A stretch of DNA of 64,000 nt, taken from assembly GCA_037318855.1 (NCBI GenBank), contig CP134874.1:3720598-3784597 (forward strand). The letters are read 5' to 3'. Position 1 is the stretch's first letter. Each line of letters opens with the position of its first letter. The stretch comes from Candidatus Sedimenticola sp. (ex Thyasira tokunagai). Its GTDB lineage: Bacteria; Pseudomonadota; Gammaproteobacteria; Chromatiales; Chromatiaceae. Position numbers and translations under genes: made by a program. Under the pieces are notes generated by a model, which was not told where the DNA came from, did not search any database, and saw nothing but the letters and a program-made list of their open reading frames with translations. Below are positions 34,747 through 44,873 of this stretch, piece after piece.

Positions 34747-35907
34747 TTAGAACGGAATATCATTATCAAATGTATCATCTGTAACTGGACTTTCAAGTAG
34801 TTTAATCAGTTGCCTTGTTTTATTAAATAGCTCATCAAACGTAATAACTAGCAAGCCTGGGAACTGGTGGCGAAATAACTCAAATGATTTTATTTTTGAC
34901 TGATGATCAAGCTCAGACTTTGCATTACCTATTATCACCGCACATTGCGGATTAAATGAGTCAAATAAATCACTATGCCCTCCTGTGAGTGACACAAAGC
35001 TTTCTTGAAGAGAATGCTTGTAATTAAGTGCTTGCATGATTGAGCCAGATAATTCAGTTGATGTGTTATATATACCGTTACGATACTCTGCACCTAATAA
35101 TGGAGTAGATGGTGTTTTAATTTCAATTAAGGCTGCACTTTGGGTGAGCCGATTTCTCATCAAGAAATCAATTATATTTCCTCCAGTATTAAAGACAGAT
35201 TTACCTCCGACATATGCTTTACCTTTTACAATTGAAGTAGGCCATGAAAATGCTTGCTCCAAAACAAATGAGTGCTCTGTAAGTTTCGTTTGCCAGAATT
35301 CCTCATTTGAATTATTAATATTTGATTCCCAGTCTGACAATGCTTTTTTTAAGCTTTGTAATCCAACAGCAGCATTTAACTTACCAAGAGAGGTAGGATT
35401 TAATTCAACAAGGTGTTCAATTAATAGTGTGGGCTCTTCTAGATTAACTGCCCAATTAAGGAGCTTTGACAGCAGTGTTTTTCCAATGGTGGTATTTGCA
35501 CCTAAATACCTAGAAACATCACTAGCAGTTATTGCTGCCAATTGATCTAGCTGGGGAGTAGATCTAACAAACTTTTTTTCACCTCTCGGTAAACCACCTT
35601 CATGATACAACTCATATAACGGCATGATTTCATTAATTAATTCAAGTAATTCTGCTGATTTAAGCTCTAATTTGTAGCCTTCACCACTTTTCAATGAAGA
35701 AAATGGGATTGTTTCAAAATCTACCCACTGGGTAGTTTTAGATTTACGCTGAAATAAAAAGCTTCCTTTAACACAAGCGTTTGGGTTTTTATGATTTTCT
35801 AAAATGGTTGGGCGAAATATAAGGCGTGTAGTTGCAGTCTCTCGAAGTGTAATGTTCGAGGCTTGTGCAGTAACTCGTGAAGTAGATTTAGTGATTATTT
35901 CATCCAT
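34747..35907 (-). CDS. sduA: Shedu-type anti-phage nuclease (DUF4263) in an integron cassette
   Basis: The 386-residue protein has a C-terminal PD-(D/E)xK-like nuclease domain. Its signature is GGNIIDFLMRN, then ALIEIKTP, with STPLLGAEYRNGIYNTSTELSGSIMQALNYK, all typical of the Shedu SduA/DUF4263 domain. The N-terminal 190 residues form a less conserved domain. Shedu proteins protect against phage, acting as single-gene systems. ATG 35907 is used; a TTG six bases upstream is possible. It lies between attC B and attC C and has no Shine-Dalgarno sequence, typical of cassette genes. The match is from memory of the family. Confidence 0.82.
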   Translation of the reverse strand: MDEIITKSTSRVTAQASNITLRETATTRLIFRPTILENHKNPNACVKGSFLFQRKSKTTQWVDFETIPFSSLKSGEGYKLELKSAELLELINEIMPLYELYHEGGLPRGEKKFVRSTPQLDQLAAITASDVSRYLGANTTIGKTLLSKLLNWAVNLEEPTLLIEHLVELNPTSLGKLNAAVGLQSLKKALSDWESNINNSNEEFWQTKLTEHSFVLEQAFSWPTSIVKGKAYVGGKSVFNTGGNIIDFLMRNRLTQSAALIEIKTPSTPLLGAEYRNGIYNTSTELSGSIMQALNYKHSLQESFVSLTGGHSDLFDSFNPQCAVIIGNAKSELDHQSKIKSFELFRHQFPGLLVITFDELFNKTRQLIKLLESPVTDDTFDNDIPF

Positions 35908-35919
35908 GCTCAATTTTTT

Positions 35920-36055
35920 GCCTTATAACGCCTTGGTAACCGGGGCACCGGCGAGAGTGGCACTGACCTTGGCACAGCACAGGCCATGAATAAACGTCAC
36001 TGCCTCGAATCACGCGCCGCAGTAGGTGCGTCCGAGTTTACCATTTTGTTAGCCG
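35920..36055 (-). other. Integron attC site C
   Basis: On the minus strand: GCGGCTAACAAAATGGTAAAC (first 20 bases quoted in part) through GGTTACCAAGGCGTTATAAGGC's core GCGTTATAAGGC. The arms GGTAAACTCGG and CCCCGGTTACC pair. At 136 bp it is the longest of the three. The stop codon TAA of the upstream cassette gene lies in GGCTAAC. Confidence 0.82.
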
Positions 36056-36642
36056 CTTCTCATGATGAGAGCTGGAATACCAGCATCTATACCCGCCACT
36101 AGAAAGGCACTCTTCAGTGTATCTGATGCGGCCATTTTAAGCGCCTCTACCTCGAATATTGATTCTGAAAAATGCGTTGGATCATCAACAACCTCTCTCA
36201 GTAACATGACATCCCTCGAATGATTACTTTTCTTGCCCTTTTCTTTAAATGAAACGAAACCTTCAAATAGCCGGACTTCGACACTTGGCTGTATTTCTGA
36301 AATTGCTTTTACAAGGTATAAAGCCGCAGTCATGACGGTGCAGCCAAGGCCAACATACCAGTAACGTGTTTTACTACCCTGTTTTTCAACAGCACGCCCC
36401 TTTGGATTGCCTTTTGAATCAAATGCCACGGAAAGAGGCGCTTCAATTAGCAGATTAACGGGTCTTTGGCTCTTAGTAATAAACTCACAAATCCTTTCTT
36501 TCGCTTCATTAAATCTTAGTTCAACTGGTGCTTCATTATTCACGAGCAATCCACAACTCGCTGATTTATTTGCAAAGCCGATATCGAGAATCAGCCATTC
36601 TTCAGCTGAAGAGATTTCCGATTTGGCACCTGCTCTAATCAT
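36049..36642 (-). CDS. First-cassette protein of unknown function, possibly RNase H-like
   Basis: The 197-residue protein shows WLILDIGFANKSASCGLLV followed by NLLIEAPLSVAFD, which recalls the beta-strand/Asp pattern of RNase H-like (DUF429-type) folds; this is weak. The start MIRAGAK (36642) is chosen over ATG 36660, which overlaps the cassette boundary GTTAGCC. It ends inside attC C. No intI gene is next to it. Confidence 0.55.
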   Translation of the reverse strand: MIRAGAKSEISSAEEWLILDIGFANKSASCGLLVNNEAPVELRFNEAKERICEFITKSQRPVNLLIEAPLSVAFDSKGNPKGRAVEKQGSKTRYWYVGLGCTVMTAALYLVKAISEIQPSVEVRLFEGFVSFKEKGKKSNHSRDVMLLREVVDDPTHFSESIFEVEALKMAASDTLKSAFLVAGIDAGIPALIMRSG

Positions 36643-36660
36643 GTTTTTATCGGCTAACAT

Positions 36661-36976
36661 TCAGTAGCAGGCAACTTGCCCCCCAACCCACCTATATCCA
36701 ACTTCAGCGTGCAGCTTGCCCGAAAACAATCGTGCAAGTTGCACTCTATATGCGCCTGAGCGAACGCATGGTACGTGAATAATTTTCCTGTTTGGGATAT
36801 TAATAACTTATTTTTCAATAGATTACCATAGAATATAAATGGGACAATCAGATCGCTTCTCCCTGGAAGGAGGGAGAAGACGGAGTTTTGCCTTCTAACC
36901 CGCTTATTCTATCGATAGACGAGATCACTCCCCTATCGGCTTTTCGCAATCTTAAAATTCCATTGAAATTACCACT
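36661..36976. other. Intergenic, cassette-array edge
   Basis: No gene is seen. It contains short inverted segments GCAACTTGC (near 36672 and 36745) next to the cassette boundary, perhaps a degraded attI or attC, and one TTCTCCCT/AGGGAGAA palindrome near 36858. Confidence 0.4.
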
Positions 36977-37765
36977 CTATTTTGAATGCGGATTTTCTTG
37001 TTGTGATGGCATGATTTCAAAGCCACCGATCCAGGCCGGTAGTGCCTTGTATCGTGAACGGTCCAGCCCGCTCAGTGCCTGCGCACACTGCTGCATTCGC
37101 TCTTTCGAAAACGCCTTGAGCATCCACCACCCCCCTGTCTCCACTTCATCGGTGATCGCTACGATGGAGAGGTCGTTATATTCCGCCCAGCGGCGTGCCA
37201 GAGGCTCGGCTGTAACTGCGACATAGACATCACTGTGCAGCAGCATGCTCAGTGTCCCTACATGGTTATCGACATAAAAGAAGGTGTCACGACGCTCGTT
37301 CACACCTGCATTATGCAAAAGCTGCAACGGTAGGTGATACCCGATCAACGACTTTTTACCCATGAATGCAATCCGCTCTCCCTTAAGTGAACTCAGCTCG
37401 TCAATGCCGGTGGAGGCATGCACCAGTATTGCACCGCGCACCAACAACTCCCCCTCCAGTGTCTTGGCTCTGGCGATGAGTTGATAATCAGGTCGCTTCT
37501 TTCTGACAATGGAAACCGGACGGGAGTCAAATAGCAGATTCGCAGGAACACCAGTGGAGGGGTCTTGTAATACGGCACTGCAACCCTCTTCGTTTAGGGC
37601 TGCAAGCAGGTTGTGTATATGGCGCTTGCCTGAATTCCCACCATCATCATGGTCGACCGTCACTCTAACAGGAGTTGAATCTGCAAATACCTGGGCAGCC
37701 GACACAACAGCAGGAAGCAGAAGAAGAGATAAGACGGTGGTGTGCAGTATGCGGGATAGGTTCAT
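36977..37765 (-). CDS. PhnD-like periplasmic substrate-binding protein
   Basis: The 262-residue protein has a signal peptide (LLLLPAVVSAAQVFA) and the phosphate/phosphonate-binding (PhnD/SBP) domain features: GAILVHASTGIDELSSLKGERIAFMG, HVGTLSMLLHSDVYVAVTAEPLARRW and a WWMLKAFSKERM tail. No permease or ATPase gene is adjacent, so it is an orphan, possibly a sensor input rather than a transporter part. Start MNLSRILHTT at 37765. Confidence 0.85.
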   Translation of the reverse strand: MNLSRILHTTVLSLLLLPAVVSAAQVFADSTPVRVTVDHDDGGNSGKRHIHNLLAALNEEGCSAVLQDPSTGVPANLLFDSRPVSIVRKKRPDYQLIARAKTLEGELLVRGAILVHASTGIDELSSLKGERIAFMGKKSLIGYHLPLQLLHNAGVNERRDTFFYVDNHVGTLSMLLHSDVYVAVTAEPLARRWAEYNDLSIVAITDEVETGGWWMLKAFSKERMQQCAQALSGLDRSRYKALPAWIGGFEIMPSQQENPHSK

Positions 37766-37883
37766 CGGGGAATCACTCTGCTCCATTCAATGAGTCAAGA
37801 AGTCTGGAGTGATTAATTATCAAACAGCTAACATTTATCTTCTCATAGCTACTAGCCGACACTCCAATCCGCACTATAGAGCC

Positions 37884-38045
37884 AGGGAAGCTCTGAACAA
37901 GTCATGGCCGATTGCCTTATACTCAGTAGACGCAATAGCTGTGTTGAAAATCTTGCCAATAGCCTGCTATTAGCCGCGATCTTCGCCTTGATCTTGCGCC
38001 TCCTGAGCACAATTCAATTCGGCCAGACTTATTCAGAGCTTCCCT
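37884..38045. repeat. MITE with AGGGAAGCTCTGAAYAAGTC ends (162 bp)
   Basis: The ends AGGGAAGCTCTGAACAAGTC (37884-37903) and the complement of GACTTATTCAGAGCTTCCCT (38026-38045) are inverted repeats with one mismatch. The interior has no ORF. A single copy is seen in the window. Confidence 0.88.
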
Positions 38046-38130
38046 AGGTAAATATAGCAACTTCCCACGCCCCCATTCCAGTTAACTTGGGAGTGGATGC
38101 GATAGGTTAACCCTCGCTTGTCAGCTTTGA

Positions 38131-38157
38131 CTGTTCTCTACATTTTGTAGAGAACAG
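38131..38157. terminator. Hairpin after metY
   Basis: CTGTTCTCTACA, TTT, TGTAGAGAACAG is a perfect 12-bp stem 17 bases past the metY stop on the minus strand. It lacks a clear T tract, so termination strength is uncertain. Confidence 0.55.
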
Positions 38158-38174
38158 CCGGCTGCTGAATCCCG

Positions 38175-39449
38175 CTAGCTTGCCGCCGCCAGTGCCTGTT
38201 CAATGTCAGCAATAATGTCATCGATATGCTCGATACCGATGGAGAGACGTACCATGTCTTCGCTGACACCCGCCGTCACCATCTCTTCTGGACTAAGTTG
38301 ACGATGGGTTGTAGTTGCCGGATGACAGGCGAGGGTCTTGGCATCACCGATATTGACCAAGCGCACAGCCAGTTGCAGCGCATCAATGAACTTGGCACCC
38401 GCCTCCTTACCTCCCTTGATACCGAAGGAGAGAATACTGGATGCCTTGCCGCCCATGTAGCGTTCCACCAAGGGTTTATCGGGATGGCTATCGAGACCGG
38501 CGTAGCGCACCCACTCTACCTGAGGATGATCCTGGAGGAAGTTTGCGGCTGCCATTGCATTCTCACAGTGTCGATCCATCCTCACATGGAGGGTCTCAAT
38601 CCCCTGGAGGATCTGGAAGCTGTTAAAAGGTGAGATGGCTGCTCCCATGTTGCGTAGCGGCACTACCCTCGCCCGGCCGATAAAAGCCGCCTCGCCCAAC
38701 GCTTCTGTATAGACTACGCCATGGTAGGAGACATCAGGCTCGTTGAGACGACGGAAGCGCTCTTTGTGCTCTGCCCATGGAAACTTTCCGGAGTCCACAA
38801 GAATGCCGCCGATGGTGGTACCGTGGCCACCCATGTATTTAGTTAGGGCGTGGACAACGATATCGGCGCCGTGTTCGAAGGGACGACAGAGGTAGGGTGA
38901 GGGTACCGTATTGTCGACGATCAGAGGTACGCCGTGGGCGTGTGCCATTGCCGCCATTGCGGAGAGGTCAGCCACATTGCCGGCAGGATTGCCGATGGAC
39001 TCACAGAAGACCGCCTTGGTCTTGTCATCGATCAACGCCGCCATGGCATCTACATCGCGGTAGTCGGCGAAGCGAGATTGAATACCCAGCTGCGGCAAGG
39101 TGTGGGCAAAGAGGTTGTAGGTACCACCGTAGAGGGTGGAGGTGGTGACGATGTTGTCTCCCGCCTCAGCGATGGTGAAGATGGCATAGGTGATAGCCGC
39201 CATGCCGGATGCCAGCCCAAGGGCGCCTATACCCCCCTCCATAGCCGCCACACGTTTTTCCAGTACATCGGTGGTGGGGTTCATGATCCGGGTGTAGATG
39301 TTACCAGGCACCTTCAGATCAAATAGATCGGCGCCATGCTGGGTATCATCGAATGCATAAGAGGTGGTCTGATAGATCGGCACCGCTACAGCTTTTGTGG
39401 TGGGATCCGACTCAAAACCGCCGCGCACTGCCAGAGTTTCAATTTTCAT
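38175..39449 (-). CDS. metY: O-acetylhomoserine sulfhydrylase MetY-type
   Basis: The 424-residue PLP enzyme makes homocysteine from O-acetylhomoserine and sulfide. It shows YTRIMNPTTDVLEKRVAAMEGG near the N-terminus, the PLP-lysine motif HALTKYMGGHGTTIGG and CHPATTTHRQL near the C-terminus. The length is typical for the OAH-sulfhydrylase branch of the cystathionine gamma-synthase family. It stands alone. The upstream region has no clear regulatory motif that I recognise. Confidence 0.92.
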   Translation of the reverse strand: MKIETLAVRGGFESDPTTKAVAVPIYQTTSYAFDDTQHGADLFDLKVPGNIYTRIMNPTTDVLEKRVAAMEGGIGALGLASGMAAITYAIFTIAEAGDNIVTTSTLYGGTYNLFAHTLPQLGIQSRFADYRDVDAMAALIDDKTKAVFCESIGNPAGNVADLSAMAAMAHAHGVPLIVDNTVPSPYLCRPFEHGADIVVHALTKYMGGHGTTIGGILVDSGKFPWAEHKERFRRLNEPDVSYHGVVYTEALGEAAFIGRARVVPLRNMGAAISPFNSFQILQGIETLHVRMDRHCENAMAAANFLQDHPQVEWVRYAGLDSHPDKPLVERYMGGKASSILSFGIKGGKEAGAKFIDALQLAVRLVNIGDAKTLACHPATTTHRQLSPEEMVTAGVSEDMVRLSIGIEHIDDIIADIEQALAAAS

Positions 39450-39659
39450 AGTAGGCTCTCCTCCGAACCTGGGTGGTTATTGATGGTTATTGTGGCCTAT
39501 GGTTCCGCCAGCTTATTGAAGCCGATTAACTTGGCTAACTGCTTCAGCTGATCTTTGTGATGCGCTACCTGTGGCCGTTACAAGCGTTATCGATAGGCAG
39601 CCAAGCTTCAATAGTAGTCTTCAATGAAGGGGGATACCAGTAGCAGCCTGGGTATTTAT

Positions 39660-39690
39660 CAGCCCCCCGGGGAGAGGGCCAGGGTGAGGG
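39660..39690. repeat. Fragment of the GAGAGGG/CCCTCTC dispersed repeat
   Basis: CCCCGGGGAGAGGGCCAGGG followed by TGAGGGGG is the inverse of the arm seen near 16290 and 18060. It lies in the metY leader region. The rest of 39450-39719 shows nothing recognisable. Confidence 0.6.
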
Positions 39691-39719
39691 GGGGGCAGTA
39701 GGTAATCCATTGATTTAAA

Positions 39720-39867
39720 TGGCTCTGTACAAAAACCCTGTAACCTTGCGTAGGAGCGCTTTCTTGAAGCGCGATGGGTATTCAATCGCGCTTCGAGAAA
39801 GCGCTCCTACAATCCGGTGTCATAAAATACCCTGTTGATCCGGCTTCAGGGTTATTGTGCAGAGCCA
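39720..39867. repeat. REP-carrying MITE (148 bp)
   Basis: The left end TGGCTCTGTACAAAAACCC and the right end GGGTTATTGTGCAGAGCCA are inverted repeats. The core palindrome is TAGGAGCGCTTTCTTGAAGC to GAAAGCGCTCCTAC. It ends 14 bases before an IS3 element. Confidence 0.83.
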
Positions 39868-39881
39868 CTTTGACTTAATAC

Positions 39882-41135
<1,254 letters not shown>

Positions 41136-41144
41136 CACACCCTC

Positions 41145-41430
41145 ATCCGACCTACATGGACGTAGTAGTGTCGCGAGAGGGCAGGAGCCCGTAGCGACCT
41201 AACCTTCTCCCTCGTAAGGAGAAGGGATTGGTGCTTTTACGACACCCTCCGTAGAGAGAAGGAACCGGAGCTTTTACAACTCAAGTTTCGGAGTTCAAAT
41301 GACGTAAAAGACTTGGATAGACCGTCCCTTCTCCCTCAGGGAGAAGGCCAGGATGAGGGAAATTAGAAGAATCAAAGCGTTAGCTTTTCAACCCCCCTCA
41401 CCCCAACCCTCTCCCTGAGGGAGAGGGGGC
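41145..41430. repeat. Cluster of dispersed CTTCTCCC/GGGAGAAGG repeats
   Basis: Several palindromes occur: CTTCTCCCTCGTAAGGAGAAGG, CTTCTCCCTCAGGGAGAAGG and CCTCTCCCTGAGGGAGAGG. ACTCAAGTTTCGGAGTTCA at about 41279 is also the terminal repeat of the element at 47306-47511. It fills the space before the end of nosY. Confidence 0.75.
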
Positions 41431-41440
41431 CCAAGGAGTA

Positions 41441-42268
41441 TTACGGAAGATCACTGCGCCTGAACAGAACAAATCCGAGGGCTGCGCTGGCGGTACCGAG
41501 AACCACCGGATAGACAAAAGCGTAAACCATGTAACCGGTCTGGCCGAAGTTATCGAGAATAACGTAGGCGGAGGGACCGAGCAGCACCAGTTGGGGGTCG
41601 AACAACATCATGGTGGCGGTACGGAATACCTGCATCGGATTGGAGAGGGCGATAGCCACCGCCGTCTCAGCCGGCAGATGCTCCTGAATCAACACACCGA
41701 GAAGAATCAGGTCGAGAAACAGCAGCAGAGTCAGCCAGATGACGAATGCCGCACCCTGGGCTACATCCGACGAGCGGGCGATGGTCGAGATCAGCATACC
41801 GATACCGAGAAAGCACCAGGCCAGCGCCATCAACAGGCCGGTATAGTAAACCAGCAGGTTCCAGGGCACCTCCACCTGTTGCATCATACCCCAGACCACC
41901 GCACCCACCATGGCAAGAAAAACCGGTAAAAAAACCACCAGGAAACGACCGAAGATCTTCCCCCAGAACCAGGCGCTGAGACTGATCGGCAGTGACAGCA
42001 GGTACTCGAATACCCCCGCCTCGCGATCACCCGCCACAGAGCGCACCGTAGTGATCAGTACAAACACCGGCAGTATCGCCATTGATAACTGAATGTAGGT
42101 AAGCAGCAGCCGCGACAGGCCGGTAAAACCCATGATGCGTGACTCGGCCAAACCATAGGCAAAAAGCACCACCACCAGTCCACCAAAGACCATGGTGTAG
42201 ACCATGAACCAGCGCGCCCGAAGTGATTCGATGATATCCGCATAGGCGGTGAGCCAGAGATGTTTCAT
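41441..42268 (-). CDS. nosY: NosY, membrane permease of the nos ABC transporter
   Basis: The 275-residue protein has six transmembrane segments and the NosY/ABC-2 features VAGDREAGVFEYLLSLPIS and WFWGKIFGRFL. With NosF and NosD it exports a sulfur or copper species needed to assemble the CuZ centre of NosZ. It overlaps nosL by four bases. It is the last gene of the minus-strand nos operon. Confidence 0.94.
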   Translation of the reverse strand: MKHLWLTAYADIIESLRARWFMVYTMVFGGLVVVLFAYGLAESRIMGFTGLSRLLLTYIQLSMAILPVFVLITTVRSVAGDREAGVFEYLLSLPISLSAWFWGKIFGRFLVVFLPVFLAMVGAVVWGMMQQVEVPWNLLVYYTGLLMALAWCFLGIGMLISTIARSSDVAQGAAFVIWLTLLLFLDLILLGVLIQEHLPAETAVAIALSNPMQVFRTATMMLFDPQLVLLGPSAYVILDNFGQTGYMVYAFVYPVVLGTASAALGFVLFRRSDLP

Positions 42269-42816
42269 TGGTCTGTTTTTTCCGTTATCTGTTGTGGTGA
42301 CGCTTGTGCAGCCTCACGCCTTTTTTTCTGTTCGTTAAGACGTTCAAGCAGATCGACGCCGTGAGCGTTGAAGTGCTCTTCGGTATTGTGAATATCCTCC
42401 AGCGCCTGACTATAGTCGAGACTGTCGGGAGTCGCGGTGAGCTGTGCCCCCAAACCGTACTCCATCGGTGTCAGATGCCCTTTTACATAGTGTGCTTTTC
42501 TGGCATCTATCCAATCGCCGCTACGATGGTCGGTGACCCAGATCTCAGTCTTGGAGTCATCTTTGAATGGTTTATCCTCCAACCACAAGGCGGCACAACC
42601 GATATCATCAAACTTGAGCACTTTTGAGCGTTTGCCGCCAACGGGATAGAAGCGCACCTGAGCGGAGTGAACCCGATCACTAAGCACCATACGGCAACGC
42701 TCACAGGCATCACGGTCCCACTTCACCTCTTTGGCACCGGTACCCGGATCACCGGAACAGGCGGAGAGCAACAGCAGCAGAATCATCGGCACAATGGCCG
42801 ATAGGTTCTTAGCCAT
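42265..42816 (-). CDS. nosL: NosL copper-chaperone lipoprotein
   Basis: The 183-residue protein has a lipoprotein signal peptide with lipobox LLSAC. It carries DACERCRMVLSDRVHSAQVRF, where the cysteines and methionine bind Cu(I), and KFDDIGCAALWL. It delivers copper for NosZ maturation. The C-terminal tail (EQKKRREAAQAS) is charged. The gene overlaps nosF by eight bases and nosY by four. Confidence 0.94.
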   Translation of the reverse strand: MAKNLSAIVPMILLLLLSACSGDPGTGAKEVKWDRDACERCRMVLSDRVHSAQVRFYPVGGKRSKVLKFDDIGCAALWLEDKPFKDDSKTEIWVTDHRSGDWIDARKAHYVKGHLTPMEYGLGAQLTATPDSLDYSQALEDIHNTEEHFNAHGVDLLERLNEQKKRREAAQASPQQITEKTDQ

Positions 42817-43687
42817 TTCTTACCGCCTCAAGTTCACTCTCCTCATCCATCTGGATACTCGCCAGCAGCGCGGCGTAGCGTGACAACACACCGAGGAAAC
42901 GCAGGCGGTCGGGACCAGCCACATGACCGCTCCATGTCAGACCATTGTCTGTACCGACAAAGCCCCATTGGCCAATGGCCTTGGCGAAAGCCTCTTCCGC
43001 CTTGATCAATCCGATGCGGCAGTAGAGACGACTCGACATATCCACAAGGTCGGCTACCTGGTCATCCAGGACCACGATGCCCTGATCCATCTCAATTACA
43101 CGATTGACCAGGGGCGCCACCTCATCAAGGCGGTGGCTGGAGATAATCATTGCCGCATCATCCTTCTTCTCCGCCAGCAGTTGGAAAAAGATATGACGCG
43201 CTTCGGGGTCGAGGTTGGCCGCAGGCTCATCGAGTACCAGTAGCTCACTGTCACGCCCAAGTGCGATGGCAATCAAAAGCTTCTGCTTCTGACCGCCAGA
43301 GAGTTTGACAAAGGGCTGGTGTTTGAACTGCTCCGTGTTCAGACCCAAGCGACCGGCTACATCATGCATTCTCTTGGGATCGGCATCACACAAGCTGGCG
43401 GCAAAGTGAATCAACTGCCCTACCGGCATCTTTAGTGGAGGTGGCAATTGGGGAACAAAACCCACCTTCGACAGTACCTCACGGCGGTGGGTACGTGGGT
43501 TCATGCCATCGACTGTCACGACTCCTTCGCAAGTGTACTCACCCAGAAGACAGCGGATCAGGGTGGTCTTACCGGCGCCATTTGACCCTACCAAGGCAAT
43601 ACGGTGGCCGCGCTCAATCTTGAGCTCAACCCCTTTCAGCACCTCGTGGCGTCTGAATTTTTTAACGACATTTTGAAAATGGATCAT
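42809..43687 (-). CDS. nosF: NosF, ABC ATPase
   Basis: The 292-residue ATPase has Walker A GSNGAGKTT, the ABC signature LSGGQKQKL, Walker B LLVLDEPAANLD and the H-loop SSHRLDEV. It powers the NosY permease and works with NosD. The C-terminal extension of about 80 residues is usual for NosF. It overlaps nosL and is separated from nosH by 207 bases containing no gene. Confidence 0.94.
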   Translation of the reverse strand: MIHFQNVVKKFRRHEVLKGVELKIERGHRIALVGSNGAGKTTLIRCLLGEYTCEGVVTVDGMNPRTHRREVLSKVGFVPQLPPPLKMPVGQLIHFAASLCDADPKRMHDVAGRLGLNTEQFKHQPFVKLSGGQKQKLLIAIALGRDSELLVLDEPAANLDPEARHIFFQLLAEKKDDAAMIISSHRLDEVAPLVNRVIEMDQGIVVLDDQVADLVDMSSRLYCRIGLIKAEEAFAKAIGQWGFVGTDNGLTWSGHVAGPDRLRFLGVLSRYAALLASIQMDEESELEAVRNG

Positions 43688-43894
43688 TAAACAACCTTTT
43701 AAATAAGGGGCCGGCGATTAACTATTGGTCTCGCACAAAGACGCTAAATCAGAACAGAGGTTCTATCTCATTTAGAGCATACACACAACAGCAGAGGAGG
43801 AGTGGTTATTACTTCGCTCTTCTTTTCCTCTTTGCGCCTTTGCGCGAAAAAGTTCTGCTCGGGTGCCATTAGACTCCGATCAATACACCACTAA

Positions 43895-44866
43895 CTACAA
43901 ATGTTTTCCCAGTCCCTTGAACTCAAACTTGAGACTATCAGTCGGGCAGATGTCGATACACATACCACAACGGGTGCAGTCGGCACTGAGATCCATATCA
44001 ACATCCTGGGCACGCCCCTTGATAGTCAGGTCAAGTACATGTGGAACCAGGCACGCCTTACGGCAATCACCCTCATGATGACAATCCTTGGCATTAAATT
44101 TCACTCTCAACGGAGAGATCGCCCCCACAGCCCCATAGGTAATACCTATGGGACAGGCGTAGCGGCACCAGGCCCGCCGCGAATAAAAAACCTCAACCAG
44201 AAGTAGAAAGGCAATCCAGATCAAAGCAATTCCCGGCCCATAAATCAATGCTCTACTGACGATGCCGGTAGGTGAGATAGTCTCAAATACCGTGTAGCCG
44301 GTAACAATCGACAGAGAGGCAAAGATCACATACAGCAGTGTTCGGGCACGACGGTCAAAGGTATGGTTCTTAATGATCTTTTTACGTACCAGCCAAAGAT
44401 GGATCATCTCCGCCCACTCGGAGAGCAGGTGATAGGGGCAGGCCCATGAGCAGAAGGTGCGCCCACCCAGCAACAGCCAGAGAATAAAGATAGTGACGGT
44501 GCCGATCACCAGGTTAAGTACCAGCTCCTTGAATGCCAGCATCACATGAAGAGCGGAGTTGAGATCGGCCATGTGGAAGCCGATAAAACGGGAAGCGGTC
44601 ATCGCTCCTTCAAGCAGCTGTATATCGAAATAGAAAGAGACGACAAACAGCAGATTCACAACCAACAGTGTTATCCAACGACGAGTTCGCCACCGCTTGG
44701 GTTGACCCTCATGGGCGGCATGGATGGCGATCATCTCCTCTTTGGTGACTTTTTGCTGTTTTTTGTAGAAATGAACCCTTTGGGCCGCAGGTGTAATCTC
44801 ATCCGGTTGAGGCCGTGTGGCCGCACCGCCGAACAGATGCTTGAATGATTCTCTAATATATTTCAC
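43895..44866 (-). CDS. nosH: NosH, NapH-type ferredoxin/quinol dehydrogenase membrane subunit
   Basis: The 323-residue protein has five transmembrane segments, two CxxxCP motifs (FCSWACPYH, WCRYACPIG) and C-terminal 4Fe-4S sites (CHHEGDCRKAC, CTRCGMCIDICPT). It takes electrons from quinol or NosG and feeds the nos system, as NapH does for nitrate reduction. GTG 44866 (KYIRESFKHLF follows) is chosen because GAGG lies five bases upstream. It begins seven bases past the nosG stop. The NosH name follows clade II nos clusters. Confidence 0.88.
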   Translation of the reverse strand: MKYIRESFKHLFGGAATRPQPDEITPAAQRVHFYKKQQKVTKEEMIAIHAAHEGQPKRWRTRRWITLLVVNLLFVVSFYFDIQLLEGAMTASRFIGFHMADLNSALHVMLAFKELVLNLVIGTVTIFILWLLLGGRTFCSWACPYHLLSEWAEMIHLWLVRKKIIKNHTFDRRARTLLYVIFASLSIVTGYTVFETISPTGIVSRALIYGPGIALIWIAFLLLVEVFYSRRAWCRYACPIGITYGAVGAISPLRVKFNAKDCHHEGDCRKACLVPHVLDLTIKGRAQDVDMDLSADCTRCGMCIDICPTDSLKFEFKGLGKHL

Positions 44867-44873
44867 AGCGACC

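Noticed and set aside
36661..36790. attI site of an integron next to the first cassette
   Set aside because: No integrase gene and no clear integrase-binding repeats; only a boundary GTTAGCC can be supported.
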